DNA from: SAR116 cluster bacterium
GTDB lineage: Bacteria > Pseudomonadota > Alphaproteobacteria > Puniceispirillales > Puniceispirillaceae
Length of the DNA stretch: 20,829 nucleotides
Direction: 5' to 3'
Assembly (NCBI GenBank): GCA_002722385.1
Contig: PBLR01000019.1
Coordinates: forward strand, 1 to 20,829
Shown piece by piece: positions 1 to 8,647 of the stretch; within the stretch, counting starts at the first letter, position 1, and each line of letters opens with the position of its first letter. The notes below the pieces were generated by a model. That model did not search any database, was not told the origin of the DNA, and worked only from the letters and a program-made list of their open reading frames with translations. The translations under genes were made by a program, and so were the position numbers.

Positions 1-531
1 TTACTGCGTGGCCAGTTTGTCCATAAATTATTTGAAGTCCTGCCTGAAATGAGTCCGGAATCATGGTCTCAGGCCGCGAAAACAATCGCGGCATCAATGA
101 TAGCAGGTGTGCCTTCAGCAAAACGCCCGCACACCAAAAGCGCCATCCTGACAGACCAGCTGGTTCAGCAGGCCATCTCTGTGATGACAGACCCCAGACT
201 GGCGGCGTTGTTCGGGCCGGACAGCCTGGCTGAGCTGTCTTTGTCCGGCATGGTGGGTGATCGCATTGTGCAAGGGCAGGTGGACCGGTTAATGGTGGGT
301 GAGGATGAGGTTTTGCTGGCTGATTTCAAAACCGGCACACCGCCGGCAGATGAAGACAGCATTCCTGACAGATATATCCGCCAGATGGCGGTATATGCAG
401 ATATTCTGCGACAGATCTATCCGGATAAAGTCATTATTTGCTGGGTGGTCTGGACACAGACAGTTCAGATTTCCTGTATTGCTGAAGCAGAGCGTAAGGC
501 CGCTTTGCGTGAGCTTTTGGCCCCCTCATGA
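1..531 (+). CDS. addA: AddA (double-strand break repair helicase-nuclease), C-terminal fragment
   Basis: The reading frame is open from base 1 to a TGA at 529-531, so this is the 3' end of a gene that starts left of the window. About 176 residues are visible and correspond to the RecB-like nuclease domain of AddA, which with AddB processes DNA ends for recombination. The first residues (RGQFVHKLFEVLP) match the start of that domain. The catalytic signature follows: a Glu in AELSLSG (about residue 78 here), Asp in GQVDRL (95), the D-x-K pair in ADFKTGTPP (108 and 110), and a Q-x3-Y motif in RQMAVYADIL. The domain therefore looks intact. The helicase motifs would lie outside the window. Synteny with trxA supports the alphaproteobacterial AddA form. 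There is no sign of decay. Confidence 0.88.
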   Translation, partial: LLRGQFVHKLFEVLPEMSPESWSQAAKTIAASMIAGVPSAKRPHTKSAILTDQLVQQAISVMTDPRLAALFGPDSLAELSLSGMVGDRIVQGQVDRLMVGEDEVLLADFKTGTPPADEDSIPDRYIRQMAVYADILRQIYPDKVIICWVVWTQTVQISCIAEAERKAALRELLAPS

Positions 532-566
532 TATTCGGGATGTTCTGTGCGAGCCTGTTAATCATC

Positions 567-595
567 TTGATTTGACTTGCGCCGTTCCGTACACT
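567..595 (+). promoter_or_regulatory. candidate sigma-70 promoter of trxA
   Basis: A -35 like TTGATT (567-572), a 17-base spacer and a -10 like TACACT (590-595) lie in the 116-base gap between addA and trxA. Each box matches the consensus at 4 of 6 positions. The predicted start would be near 602, leaving a leader of about 45 bases. This is a pattern match only. Confidence 0.4.
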
Positions 596-647
596 GCGAG
601 CAGGGCTGTGTGATGACAGCGTCCAGATAAGAAGGAGCAAGGGATTT

Positions 648-968
648 ATGCCGACAATCAAGACAACAGATGCCGATTTTCAGACTGATGTTCTGGGTTC
701 AGACAAGCCTGTGCTTGTTGATTTCTGGGCTGAATGGTGCGGCCCCTGCAAGGCAATTGGCCCGGCTCTGGAAGAAATCGCAGATTCTCATGCCGGACAG
801 ATCACCATTGCCAAGCTGAATATCGATGAAAATCCTGAAACACCTCAGGCCTATAATGTGCGCGGCATTCCGACTCTGTTGATCTTCAAAAATGGAGAGA
901 TGGTCGCTGAAAAAATTGGGGCGATGCCAAAATCAGCTCTGGAACAGTGGGTAGCAGATAATCTGTAA
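648..968 (+). CDS. trxA: thioredoxin 1
   Basis: A 106-residue cytoplasmic thioredoxin, the usual length for the family. The active site WCGPC sits at residues 30-34 (redox Cys31 and Cys34). The cis-proline loop RGIPTLLIF follows at about 73-80, with Pro75. It reduces protein disulfides using electrons from thioredoxin reductase. The ATG at 648 is preceded by a good Shine-Dalgarno, GAAGGAG at 631-637. It lies 116 bases downstream of addA on the same strand, with its own candidate promoter, and converges on folC with a 3-base gap. All key residues are present. Confidence 0.96.
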   Translation: MPTIKTTDADFQTDVLGSDKPVLVDFWAEWCGPCKAIGPALEEIADSHAGQITIAKLNIDENPETPQAYNVRGIPTLLIFKNGEMVAEKIGAMPKSALEQWVADNL

Positions 969-971
969 GCT

Positions 972-2276
972 TTAATCAGGCAGGGTGTTGTTCGCGCGCA
1001 GAACCTCACCAGCCAGATACAAAGATCCGCAAATAATCACTGGCTTGTTCTTATGTGCTGACTTGTCAGCTATAGCTCTGCACGCAGCTTCAAGACTGTC
1101 TGATGTATCAGCGTTAAGCCCGATAGTGGTGGCGATTCCGGCCAGCTCTTCTGCATTCAGGGCCGCGGGTTGATCAGGAATAGTGAGACAATAAATATGA
1201 TCTGCAACAGGTTTGATGACAGATAAAAATTCATCAGCCGGGCGGGTGTTCAGCGCGCCAAAAATCACTGTCCATTTGTGTGTATCCAGTTCCTGAAGGC
1301 AGGTTTTCAGCGCATCTGCGCCATGGACATTATGTGCCCCATCCAGCCAGATGGGCTGACCGGTAAGCTGGGTTAACGCCCCGTCCGTTAATTTCTGAAC
1401 CCGGGCTGGCCATTTGGCCGTGCCTGCCCCTGTTGCCGCCCTGCCAAGATCAAGGACCAGATTGCTGACTTTCAGTGCCATCAGCGCCAAAGCCGCATTC
1501 TGGGTCTGATGCGACCCATATAGGCTGAGCGGCGGCGTGCTGATCTGCTCATCAGCTGTAGTCAGAATAAGCCCGCCCGCTTCTGTTCGTGACAGCTTGA
1601 AGACTTGGTTCTGTTCATGCACTTCACCGCCAAGCGGTTCGGCTATGTGGGCCAGTTCTGCGCGCGCAAGCGGGTGCTGTTCAGCCCAGACAGACGGGCG
1701 TCCTTTGCGCATGATGCCGGCCTTCTGGCGGGCAATTGTGGCAATGTCGCGGCCCAAGAACTGTTCATGGTCAAAAGCGATCGGCGTGATAATGCTGCAG
1801 GCGGTATCCTCAATAATATTGGTTGAATCAAATACCCCGCCCAGGCCTGTTTCCAGAATCAGAAGATCAGCCGGATGGCGCGAGAAGGCCAGAAACGCCG
1901 CAACAGTGGTCGATTCAAAAAAGGTGATAGGACGACCCGCATTGACCTTTTCAATCTCGCTTAGCACATCAACAAGCTCAGCATCAGAAATCAAAGTCCC
2001 GTTCAGCCGGATGCGCTCATTAAAGCGACACAGATGAGGCGAGTTATACACATGAACAGACAGGCCTGCCGCCTCAGCCATGCTGCGCAAGAATGCGGAA
2101 ACAGAGCCTTTGCCATTGGTGCCGGCAATATGAATAACAGGAGGCAGTTTTTTATGAGGGGCCCCGCAGGCCTCGCTCAGCTGAATGGTCCGCTCCAGCC
2201 CAAGATCAATCAGCTTGGGATGCAGTTTTGTTAATCTGTCCAGCAGATCTGCGGTGGAGTCAGACGGCACAGGCAT
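972..2276 (-). CDS. folC: bifunctional folylpolyglutamate synthase / dihydrofolate synthase
   Basis: A Mur-ligase-like ATP-dependent enzyme that adds glutamate to dihydropteroate and to folates in the cytoplasm. The N-terminal stretch HPKLIDLGLERTIQL is typical of alphaproteobacterial FolC. The phosphate-binding loop HIAGTNGKGSVSAFL lies at about residues 49-63. The motifs LETGLGGVFDSTN and ITPIAFDHEQFLG follow, and the C-terminal domain carries WLDGAHNVHGADAL. Length is 434 residues. A GTG directly before the chosen ATG (2277-2279) is also in frame. Neither has a strong Shine-Dalgarno, so the start could be one codon longer. It begins about 23 bases after accD ends, so the two are probably cotranscribed. 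It is the last gene of the trp-acc run. Confidence 0.95.
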   Translation of the reverse strand: MPVPSDSTADLLDRLTKLHPKLIDLGLERTIQLSEACGAPHKKLPPVIHIAGTNGKGSVSAFLRSMAEAAGLSVHVYNSPHLCRFNERIRLNGTLISDAELVDVLSEIEKVNAGRPITFFESTTVAAFLAFSRHPADLLILETGLGGVFDSTNIIEDTACSIITPIAFDHEQFLGRDIATIARQKAGIMRKGRPSVWAEQHPLARAELAHIAEPLGGEVHEQNQVFKLSRTEAGGLILTTADEQISTPPLSLYGSHQTQNAALALMALKVSNLVLDLGRAATGAGTAKWPARVQKLTDGALTQLTGQPIWLDGAHNVHGADALKTCLQELDTHKWTVIFGALNTRPADEFLSVIKPVADHIYCLTIPDQPAALNAEELAGIATTIGLNADTSDSLEAACRAIADKSAHKNKPVIICGSLYLAGEVLRANNTLPD

Positions 2277-2299
2277 CACTGAAAATTACAAAAGGCCGT

Positions 2300-3166
2300 T
2301 CAGCTGGCTTGTGCGGCAGGTTTATTCATCAGCATAGCCAGAACAGAGCCCAGCTTTTCGTGCTGTTCACTGCGCGGAACCACCATATCGATCATGCCAT
2401 GATCTTCTAGATATTCAGCTGTCTGGAAATCATCAGGCAGTTTTTCGCGCACAGTCTCTTCGATCACGCGCCGTCCCGCAAAGCCAATAATCGCCCCAGG
2501 TTCAGCCAGCTGGATATCACCCAGCATCGCGAATGAGGCTGTTACGCCGCCTGTTGTGGGGTGAGTCAGCAGAACGATGTAAGGTAATCCGGCGGCTTTG
2601 AGCTGATCAACCGCAATGATTGAACGCGGCAGTTGCATCAGTGACAAGATACCTTCCTGCATCCGGGCACCGCCTGATGAGGGCACCACGATCAGTGCCG
2701 CCGCCTCAGCGACAGCGGTTTCAGCAGCTTTCAGCAGACCGTCTCCGACTGTCCGGCCCATCGACCCGCCCATAAACCTGAAATCAAAGGCAGCGATAAC
2801 AGTTTTGATGCCCTGGATTGTGCCCATCGCCACAGCAATTGCATCTTGTGTGCCTGTTTTGGCGCGGGTTGTCTTCAGCCGATCTGGATAGCGTTTGCTG
2901 TCTTTAAACTTCAGCGGGTCATCAACAGATACCTCAACATCAATCTGCTGGTAGCTGTCTGCATCAAACAACAGCTTGAAGCGCAGTTCTGGCGGCAAAG
3001 GGGCGTGATGTCCGCATGTTGAACAACAGTGAAAGGCTTGCTCATAATCCTGATGGAACAGCATCTGGTTACAGGACGAGCATTTTACCCATAAGTTATC
3101 CGGCATGTCATTTGACTGCACCAGAGCCTTAATCTTCGGCAATACAGAATTTGTGATCCAGTTCAT
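2300..3166 (-). CDS. accD: acetyl-CoA carboxylase carboxyltransferase subunit beta
   Basis: A 288-residue beta subunit of the carboxyltransferase, which moves CO2 from carboxybiotin to acetyl-CoA to make malonyl-CoA, in complex with AccA. It starts with MNWITNSVLPKIKALV. The zinc ribbon that marks AccD follows, with Cys29, Cys32, Cys48 and Cys51 (C-x2-C-x15-C-x2-C). The crotonase-like core is complete, including FMGGSMGRTVGDGLLKA, SSGGARMQEGILSLMQ, LTHPTTGGVTASFAMLGD and GFAGRRVIEETVREKLP. A GAGGGC motif 7-8 bases upstream supports the ATG at 3166. It sits between trpA (39 bases upstream) and folC, the order common in alphaproteobacteria. Confidence 0.96.
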   Translation of the reverse strand: MNWITNSVLPKIKALVQSNDMPDNLWVKCSSCNQMLFHQDYEQAFHCCSTCGHHAPLPPELRFKLLFDADSYQQIDVEVSVDDPLKFKDSKRYPDRLKTTRAKTGTQDAIAVAMGTIQGIKTVIAAFDFRFMGGSMGRTVGDGLLKAAETAVAEAAALIVVPSSGGARMQEGILSLMQLPRSIIAVDQLKAAGLPYIVLLTHPTTGGVTASFAMLGDIQLAEPGAIIGFAGRRVIEETVREKLPDDFQTAEYLEDHGMIDMVVPRSEQHEKLGSVLAMLMNKPAAQAS

Positions 3167-3205
3167 GTCTTTGCCCTCATTTATCGTCAGTCTTATAGGG
3201 GTAGT

Positions 3206-4027
3206 TTATGACCGCTTCATCGCCTCTGACAAGCTGCGGCAATAATCGCCAACCGCCGCTGCCAGCGTGTCTGCATCCGGGGTCTGGTCAGCACAGGCCT
3301 GTTCAATGATACAGACCACAGCCGATCCGACCACAACCCCATCTGAAATCTTTGCCACTTCGACAGCTTGTTCTGGTGTTCTGATGCCAAACCCAGTAAC
3401 AGCCGGCAGATGTGTTTCTTCACGAATCCGTTTGAAGGCAGCCTCAATTGTATCTGTTGCCGCGCTCTTGGTGCCGGTAATGCCGGCGATCGCGACGTAA
3501 TACACAAACCCACCTGCTTTTTCCAACACCACAGGCAGACGGTCGCCCAGGGTCGTCGGGGTGACAAGACGAATGAAATCCAGACCCGCAGCACGGGCAC
3601 CATCACATAATTCGCCATCTTCTTCAGGGGGCAGATCGACAATGATCAGACCGTCAACACCTGCTTCCAACGCGGCGGTGATAAAGGCGTCTGTGCCGTA
3701 CATATAGATAGGATTATAATAGCCCATCAGAATCAGCGGCGTATCGGGATGACGGGTCCTGAAGGCGGCCGCCATATCCAGCGTGCCTTGTAATGTCATG
3801 CCTTGCTTGATTGCGCGCAGGCTGGCTGCCTGAATAGCCGGACCATCTGCCATCGGATCTGAAAACGGCATACCCAGCTCGATAAAATCAGCCCCGTTTT
3901 CGACCAGACTGTCCAGAATGGCTGTGGAGGCCTGTTCTGTCGGGTCACCAGCAGATACAAAAATCCCCAGAACAGCCCTGTCGGCTTGTTTGGCGCGGTC
4001 AAAACATTGTGAAATACGATTGCTCAT
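3206..4027 (-). CDS. trpA: tryptophan synthase alpha chain
   Basis: A 273-residue TIM-barrel enzyme that cleaves indole-3-glycerol phosphate and passes indole to TrpB. The catalytic acids are visible: Glu50 in FIELGMPFSDP and Asp61 in MADGPAIQ. Other family blocks are LILMGYYNPIYMYG (about 98-111), GLIIVDLPPEE (126-136), FVYYVAIAGITGTK (174-187) and the phosphate site TGFGIRTPEQ plus DGVVVGSAVV near the C-terminus. It follows trpB with a 30-base gap, consistent with one transcript and with assembly of the alpha2beta2 complex. There is nothing unusual in it. Confidence 0.97.
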   Translation of the reverse strand: MSNRISQCFDRAKQADRAVLGIFVSAGDPTEQASTAILDSLVENGADFIELGMPFSDPMADGPAIQAASLRAIKQGMTLQGTLDMAAAFRTRHPDTPLILMGYYNPIYMYGTDAFITAALEAGVDGLIIVDLPPEEDGELCDGARAAGLDFIRLVTPTTLGDRLPVVLEKAGGFVYYVAIAGITGTKSAATDTIEAAFKRIREETHLPAVTGFGIRTPEQAVEVAKISDGVVVGSAVVCIIEQACADQTPDADTLAAAVGDYCRSLSEAMKRS

Positions 4028-4057
4028 GCTTACAACATAGTCCTGTTACTTACAGCT

Positions 4058-5281
4058 TTATAATTTGCCTCTGGCGTCCAGCATTGGCAGCACGGCCTCT
4101 AAATCTTTATCGCCCCGTCCGCACATATTCAGCACGACAATCTTGTCTTTGCTCAAGTTGGGCAGGAATGTAGAGGCAAAGGCAAGGGCATGAGATGGTT
4201 CTAATGCCGGAATAATGCCTTCAAGGCGTGAGCATAGATGGAACATCTCCAGCGCTTCTTCGTCTGTTGCGCTGACATAATTCACCCGGCCAATATCATG
4301 CAGCCAGGCATGTTCAGGACCGATGCCTGGATAATCAAGTCCAGCTGAAATCGAATGGGCGTCTTTGATCTGGCCTTCATCTGTTTGTAGAAGATAGGTT
4401 CTGTTGCCATGCAGAACACCAGGGCGTCCACCGGTCAGGCTGGCGGCATGTTCGCCTGTGTCAATCCCGTGACCAGCGGCTTCAACGCCATAAATATCGA
4501 CCCCCTCATCATCAAGGAACGGATGAAACAGGCCCATCGCGTTTGACCCGCCGCCGATACAAGCAATAAGCGCGTCAGGCAGACGTCCCTCTGCTTCATG
4601 GATCTGCTCTTTGGTCTCATTGCCGATCACAGACTGGAAATCACGAACCATCTCTGGATAGGGATGCGGGCCAGCCACTGTGCCGATGATATAAAAATGC
4701 GTTTCCGGATTCGCAACCCAGTATCGCAACGCCTCGTTCATGGCGTCTTTCAGCGTGGATGTGCCTGATGTGACCGGATGGACTTTCGCGCCAAGCAGGC
4801 GCATGCGGTCAACATTTGGTTTTTGCCGGCGCACATCTTCTGCCCCCATAAACACTTCGCATTCCAGATTAAACAACGCACAGGCTGTGGCAGTGGCAAC
4901 CCCATGCTGGCCTGCACCGGTCTCAGCAATGATTTTTGTCTTGCCCATGCGCTTTGCCAGTAAGGCCTGGCCCAGCACATTATTGATTTTATGCGCACCG
5001 GTATGATTCAGCTCATCTCGCTTCAGATACAGCTTTGCCCCGCCAAAATGTTCCGTCAGGCGAGAGGCGAAATATAAAGGGGACGGCCGGCCGATATAAT
5101 GTTTTTGATAATACAGCAATTCTGAGAGGAAGCTGGGATCTGATTTGGCCGTGTAATAGGCTTTTTCCACCTCCAGGATCAGAGGCATCAGCGTTTCAGC
5201 AACAAATCGTCCGCCATGAATGCCAAAGCGGCCAGCTTCATCTGGCAGGGTTTTATATGAATTGGGTGCAGTCTCGCCCAT
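4058..5281 (-). CDS. trpB: tryptophan synthase beta chain
   Basis: A 407-residue PLP enzyme that joins indole and serine to give tryptophan. The PLP lysine is Lys98 in [10 protein letters not shown], the catalytic glutamate is Glu120 in AETGAGQHG, and the phosphate loop is GGGSNAMG at 243-250. The N-terminal [18 protein letters not shown] is typical of the standard TrpB1 type. A GAGAG motif about 5 bases before the ATG at 5281 supports the start. It lies between trpF and trpA on the minus strand. Confidence 0.97.
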   Translation of the reverse strand: MGETAPNSYKTLPDEAGRFGIHGGRFVAETLMPLILEVEKAYYTAKSDPSFLSELLYYQKHYIGRPSPLYFASRLTEHFGGAKLYLKRDELNHTGAHKINNVLGQALLAKRMGKTKIIAETGAGQHGVATATACALFNLECEVFMGAEDVRRQKPNVDRMRLLGAKVHPVTSGTSTLKDAMNEALRYWVANPETHFYIIGTVAGPHPYPEMVRDFQSVIGNETKEQIHEAEGRLPDALIACIGGGSNAMGLFHPFLDDEGVDIYGVEAAGHGIDTGEHAASLTGGRPGVLHGNRTYLLQTDEGQIKDAHSISAGLDYPGIGPEHAWLHDIGRVNYVSATDEEALEMFHLCSRLEGIIPALEPSHALAFASTFLPNLSKDKIVVLNMCGRGDKDLEAVLPMLDARGKL

Positions 5282-5352
5282 AATGTCTCTCTATTGTCTG
5301 TGGTGCCTTTTGGGGGCACGAATTCCGGCTGCCGGTACCAATGACCGCCACT

Positions 5353-6027
5353 TTACCCGAATTTTGCTGCTTTCACAAAGGCAGAGATGGCTGATTTGCT
5401 CTTTTCGCCGCGGTTTTTTTCCACCCCTGAAGAAACATCAACACATGGTGCACCCGTTAAAGAGATCGCCTCAGCAACATTGTCTGCTGTTAGCCCCCCT
5501 GCCAGCATGAAGGGCAGCGGCAAATCGGCTTCTGCCAGATAGCGCCAGTCAAAAGATTTTCCCATGCCGCCGGGAAGAACAGGTTCATCAGCTGTGCCGG
5601 CGGCATGCGGGGCCGCATCAAACAAGATCCAGTCTGCACAATCTGCGAATGCTGCTGCTTGGCTGATATCATCTTTACTGGCCACTTTGATCACAGGCAT
5701 GACGGGAAGTGAAAATTTCGACTTGATCTCTTGTACACGTTCGGCTGTCTCGCTGCCATGTAACTGCAACATATGTGGCCGGGCCGCATCAATGATATCT
5801 GCAAGTTCATCATCGCTGGCATCAACACACAGCGCGACACGCCGTGGGCGGGTCTGCGCATCAATCTGGTCATCTGCCTGTTCAGCCAGCTGGCGCGCTT
5901 GCACAAGGGACAGATGACGCGGTGAGGCAGGGAAAAAAACAAACCCGACCCAGTCAACACCCAGCCCGGCGCAGAGCTGGTAACTGTCAAAGGTGCTTAT
6001 GCCGCAGATTTTTACTGCTGGTATCAT
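5353..6027 (-). CDS. trpF: phosphoribosylanthranilate isomerase
   Basis: A 224-residue (beta-alpha)8 enzyme that carries out the Amadori rearrangement of phosphoribosylanthranilate in tryptophan synthesis. The catalytic Cys8 is in VKICGIS and the probable general acid Asp137 is in WILFDAAP. The phosphate-binding blocks FMLAGGLTADNVAEAI (173-188) and CVDVSSGVEKNRGEKS (195-210) are complete. No strong Shine-Dalgarno is visible before the ATG. It is followed by trpB after 71 bases. That gap holds a weak hairpin (5303-5319) without a U tract. The genes for the earlier steps of the pathway (trpE, trpD, trpC) are not in the window. Confidence 0.96.
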   Translation of the reverse strand: MIPAVKICGISTFDSYQLCAGLGVDWVGFVFFPASPRHLSLVQARQLAEQADDQIDAQTRPRRVALCVDASDDELADIIDAARPHMLQLHGSETAERVQEIKSKFSLPVMPVIKVASKDDISQAAAFADCADWILFDAAPHAAGTADEPVLPGGMGKSFDWRYLAEADLPLPFMLAGGLTADNVAEAISLTGAPCVDVSSGVEKNRGEKSKSAISAFVKAAKFG

Positions 6028-6113
6028 GTTTTATCTGGCTCAATTCTGTTAGCTGTCATCTGCGCCACCTCTGCAAAAAAAGAAAGGCGAATCATGGCGT
6101 CTGTTCAGGCGGC

Positions 6114-6440
6114 TCAACCATACCGCTCAGGCAGGCTGTTGTCATCATCACTTTGTGCAGATGCTTCAATGCGGGCGTTCAGCTCGGCGATCTGGCGTGT
6201 GCTGGACCAGAGGCGGGCCTTCAGGCGCAGGCCGTGCAGCCAAAAAATCATCGCGCCAATAACCATCCCCAGTCCAAACGCGCCCAGCACAAACACCCAC
6301 ACCTCACCTTCAGCTGTCGCCTGAGCAGGCCAGAACTGAAGCGCTATCTGTGTGTGATTATGTGTGACGAACCCCGCCAGAAACACAATGGTAATGATAA
6401 GGAAAAATAACCAGCCTATACGGGAGATGAAGCGCATCAT
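6114..6440 (-). CDS. LapA-domain (DUF1049) inner-membrane protein
   Basis: A 108-residue protein with two predicted transmembrane helices, at about residues 9-27 (WLFFLIITIVFLAGFV) and 47-68 (VWVFVLGAFGLGMVIGAMIFW). Between them is a short segment with the pattern NHTQIALQFWP, and a charged C-terminal tail with coiled-coil-like spacing follows. This is the layout of the lipopolysaccharide assembly protein A (LapA/YciS) domain family. In E. coli, LapA with LapB helps control LPS synthesis. No lapB follows here, so that role is only inferred. AAGGAG lies before two tandem ATGs. The second (6437) has the better spacing of 7 bases, so the start could be one codon shorter. It is 30 bases downstream of ihfB, as in many alphaproteobacteria. 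Confidence 0.8.
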   Translation of the reverse strand: MMRFISRIGWLFFLIITIVFLAGFVTHNHTQIALQFWPAQATAEGEVWVFVLGAFGLGMVIGAMIFWLHGLRLKARLWSSTRQIAELNARIEASAQSDDDNSLPERYG

Positions 6441-6470
6441 AACGCTCCTTAACAGGTTGGCAGAGCAGAG

Positions 6471-6749
6471 TTACTTGTTCAGACGTTCCCGCATGCCTTT
6501 TCCCATTTTGAAAAAGGGCATGCGCTTTGCCTCAACATTTACCGCCTCTCCGGTGCGGGGGTTGCGGCCCATTCTGGCTTGTCGTTCACGCACTGAAAAT
6601 GCGCCAAACCCTCTGAGTTCCACGCGGTCACCATTTTCCAGAGCTTGTGTAATCGTCTCAAAGACGGTGTTTACCAAGTGTTCAAGATCACGGTGGTACA
6701 GGGACGGGTTTTGTTCTGCCAGTCGGGCGATCAACTCAGATTTAGTCAT
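6471..6749 (-). CDS. ihfB: integration host factor beta subunit
   Basis: A 92-residue HU/IHF-family DNA-bending protein. It begins [15 protein letters not shown], and the beta-arm signature [24 protein letters not shown] shows it is the IHF-beta type rather than HU. With IhfA it bends DNA at specific sites and assists replication, recombination and transcription. An in-frame GTG lies two codons upstream (6753-6755). AAGG sits 9 bases before the ATG at 6749 but only 3 before the GTG, so the ATG is preferred. A candidate promoter and the rpsA terminator lie just upstream, so ihfB probably starts a new transcription unit that runs into lapA and the trp genes. Confidence 0.94.
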   Translation of the reverse strand: MTKSELIARLAEQNPSLYHRDLEHLVNTVFETITQALENGDRVELRGFGAFSVRERQARMGRNPRTGEAVNVEAKRMPFFKMGKGMRERLNK

Positions 6750-6784
6750 GCGCACTAACCTTATAAATCCTGTAACCTGATAAA

Positions 6785-6813
6785 ATCATGACTGTTTCTT
6801 AATGCAGCGTCAA
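6785..6813 (-). promoter_or_regulatory. candidate sigma-70 promoter of ihfB
   Basis: Read on the minus strand: TTGACG (6813-6808), a 17-base spacer and CATGAT (6790-6785). The -35 matches 5 of 6 and the -10 matches 4 of 6. It lies just downstream of the rpsA terminator and about 36 bases before the ihfB ATG, which fits independent transcription of ihfB and the genes after it. Confidence 0.5.
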
Positions 6814-6834
6814 GCTATCTGTCTGTAATCACAT

Positions 6835-6875
6835 AAAAGCAACGCCCCGACTGACCGGAGCCAGACGGGGCGTTG
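6835..6875 (-). terminator. intrinsic terminator of rpsA
   Basis: A perfect 10-bp stem (CAACGCCCCG at 6840-6849 with CGGGGCGTTG at 6866-6875) encloses a 16-base loop with an inner CTG/CAG pairing. On the minus strand it is followed by CTTTTAT, a short U tract. It starts about 40 bases after the rpsA stop. The stem is strong and the U tract modest, so some read-through is possible. Confidence 0.75.
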
Positions 6876-6914
6876 TATATATTTGTCCGCTAAATGGCAG
6901 ATGCGGTGACAGGC

Positions 6915-8636
6915 TTAGCTGTCAGAATCTGAAGAGCCTTCATCTTCTCTTTTTGCCAGAGCCGCCCCAAGGATATCCCCTAAGCTGGCGCCACTGTCTG
7001 ATGAGCCATAATCAGCCATCGCACGCTTTTCTTCTTCAATCTCGCGCGCTTTGATAGACAAGGTCAGGTTCCGTGTTTTCTTGTCGAACTGTGTGACCAG
7101 AGCGTCAATTTTCTCGTCAACCGCAAAGCGTTCTGTTCTCTGCTCGCTGCGTTCACGTGACAGATCAGATTTGCGGATGAAGCCTGGCAGGTTATCCCCA
7201 ACCCGAACCTCCAGCCCGCCATCTGTTACCGCGGTGATGGTACAGGTTACAACAGTGCCTTTTTTCACCTTGTCAACTTCACCAGCATAAGGATCATCAC
7301 TCAACTGCTTGATGCCCAGAGAGATACGTTCTTTTTCAAGGTCAATTTCCAAAATTTTGGCTTTGATCTTATCACCTTTGTTGTAGCCTTCCAGTGCGGC
7401 TTCGCCTGTTTCTTCCCAAGAGATGTCAGACATGTGAACTAGTCCATCAATCTCTTCTGTCAGGCCGACAAAGATACCGAACTCAGTGATGTTTCTGATT
7501 TCGCCTTCGATTTCGGCACCAGCCTGGAAGGTGTCTTTAAACTCTTCCCATGGGTTGGCAGTGCACTGTTTCAGGCCAAGCGAAATCCGGCGTTTGACCA
7601 GATCCACATCCAGAACCATGACTTCGATTTGCTGGCTGGTCGATACAATCTTGCCAGGGTGAACATTTTTCTTGGTCCAGCTCATTTCTGATACGTGAAC
7701 AAGGCCTTCAACACCTTCGTCCAATTCAACAAACGCGCCATAGTCAGTGATGTTGGTAACACGGCCGGTCAGCTTGGAGCCAATGACAAATTTTTCAGCA
7801 GCATCTGCCCATGGGTCAGACAGCAACTGTTTCATGCCCAGGGAAATCCGCTGGGTTTCAGCGTTGAACCGGATGACCTGAACATCAACAGTCTGGCCAA
7901 CCTGAAGGGCTTCTGATGGGTGGTTGATCCGCTTCCAGGCAATGTCAGTGACATGCAGCAGACCGTCAACACCGCCCAGATCAACGAAGGCGCCGTAGTC
8001 AGTGATATTTTTAACCACACCTTGCAGGACCTGACCTTCTTGCAGGTTAGAGACCAGCTCAGAGCGGGCTTCAGCACGTGATTCTTCCAGAACGGCCCGT
8101 CTGGAGACAACGATGTTACCGCGGCGTCTGTCGATTTTCAGAATCTGGAACGGCTGCGGTGTGCCCATCAATGGGCCGATATCATGGATTGGACGGATGT
8201 CGACCTGGCTGCCAGGCAGAAACGCGGTGGCGCCGGACAAATCAACAGTGAATCCGCCCTTGACCCGGCCAAAGATGACGCCAGTGACGCGTTCCTGAGC
8301 TTCAAAGGCGTTTTCAAGCAGGATCCATGCTTCTTCGCGGCGGGCTTTTTCCCGGCTAAGCATAGCCGCGCCATCACGGTCTTCCATACGTTCAACATAA
8401 ACTTCAACGCTGTCACCAGTTTTGATTTCAGCATCCTGACCAGGGGCAGCGAATTCGCGAAGCGGCACGCGCCCTTCTGATTTCAGGCCAACATCGATAG
8501 TCACATAATCATCAGTGACATCGACAACCTGACCTTTGACGACACTGCCCTCAATGGCGGTGTCTTCAGCAAAGCTTTCTGCCAGAAGATCGGCAAAATT
8601 TTCCATAGTAGCATCTGCGGCTGTTGAATTTGACAA
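6915..8636 (-). CDS. rpsA: 30S ribosomal protein S1
   Basis: A protein with six S1 RNA-binding repeats and the length expected of S1. The repeats are clear, for example VVKGQVVDVTDDYVTIDVG, GVVKNITDYGAFVDLGGVDG, GRVTNITDYGAFVELDEG, GEIRNITEFGIFVGLTEE and a degenerate sixth. The C-terminal tail is acidic and Ser-rich. S1 brings mRNA to the 30S subunit. Start choice: a TTG at 8634-8636 has GGAG at 8644-8647 with 7 bases of spacing and gives MSNSTAADATMENFADLLAESF, a natural S1 N-terminus of 573 residues. An upstream ATG at 8669 has no Shine-Dalgarno and would add 11 basic residues; an internal ATG lies at 8606. I prefer the TTG. It lies between cmk and ihfB, with terminators on both sides. Confidence 0.96.
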   Translation of the reverse strand: MSNSTAADATMENFADLLAESFAEDTAIEGSVVKGQVVDVTDDYVTIDVGLKSEGRVPLREFAAPGQDAEIKTGDSVEVYVERMEDRDGAAMLSREKARREEAWILLENAFEAQERVTGVIFGRVKGGFTVDLSGATAFLPGSQVDIRPIHDIGPLMGTPQPFQILKIDRRRGNIVVSRRAVLEESRAEARSELVSNLQEGQVLQGVVKNITDYGAFVDLGGVDGLLHVTDIAWKRINHPSEALQVGQTVDVQVIRFNAETQRISLGMKQLLSDPWADAAEKFVIGSKLTGRVTNITDYGAFVELDEGVEGLVHVSEMSWTKKNVHPGKIVSTSQQIEVMVLDVDLVKRRISLGLKQCTANPWEEFKDTFQAGAEIEGEIRNITEFGIFVGLTEEIDGLVHMSDISWEETGEAALEGYNKGDKIKAKILEIDLEKERISLGIKQLSDDPYAGEVDKVKKGTVVTCTITAVTDGGLEVRVGDNLPGFIRKSDLSRERSEQRTERFAVDEKIDALVTQFDKKTRNLTLSIKAREIEEEKRAMADYGSSDSGASLGDILGAALAKREDEGSSDSDS

Positions 8637-8647
8637 GTGTTTTCTCC
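8634..8647 (-). promoter_or_regulatory. Shine-Dalgarno and TTG start of rpsA
   Basis: The minus strand reads ACGGAGAAAACACTTG. GGAG (8647-8644) lies 7 bases before TTG (8636-8634). No comparable site precedes the upstream ATG at 8669 or the internal ATG at 8606, so this site decides the start. Confidence 0.6.

Noticed and set aside
1537..2037. A 166-codon open frame on the plus strand inside folC
   Set aside because: It lies fully opposite conserved FolC sequence and has a Ser/Arg-rich composition typical of antisense frames.
5303..5319. Hairpin GTGCC/GGCAC between trpF and trpB
   Set aside because: The stem is only 5 bp with no U tract, and termination inside the trp unit is not expected. 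It could be a minor attenuating structure, but this is not supported.
6076..6082. Run of seven A residues (T on the minus strand) between the LapA-domain gene and trpF
   Set aside because: No stable stem precedes it on the minus strand, so it is not an intrinsic terminator.
5844..6410. A 188-codon open frame on the plus strand over trpF and the LapA-domain gene
   Set aside because: It is opposite two conserved genes and has no domain, no Shine-Dalgarno and a His/Gln/Cys-rich shadow composition.
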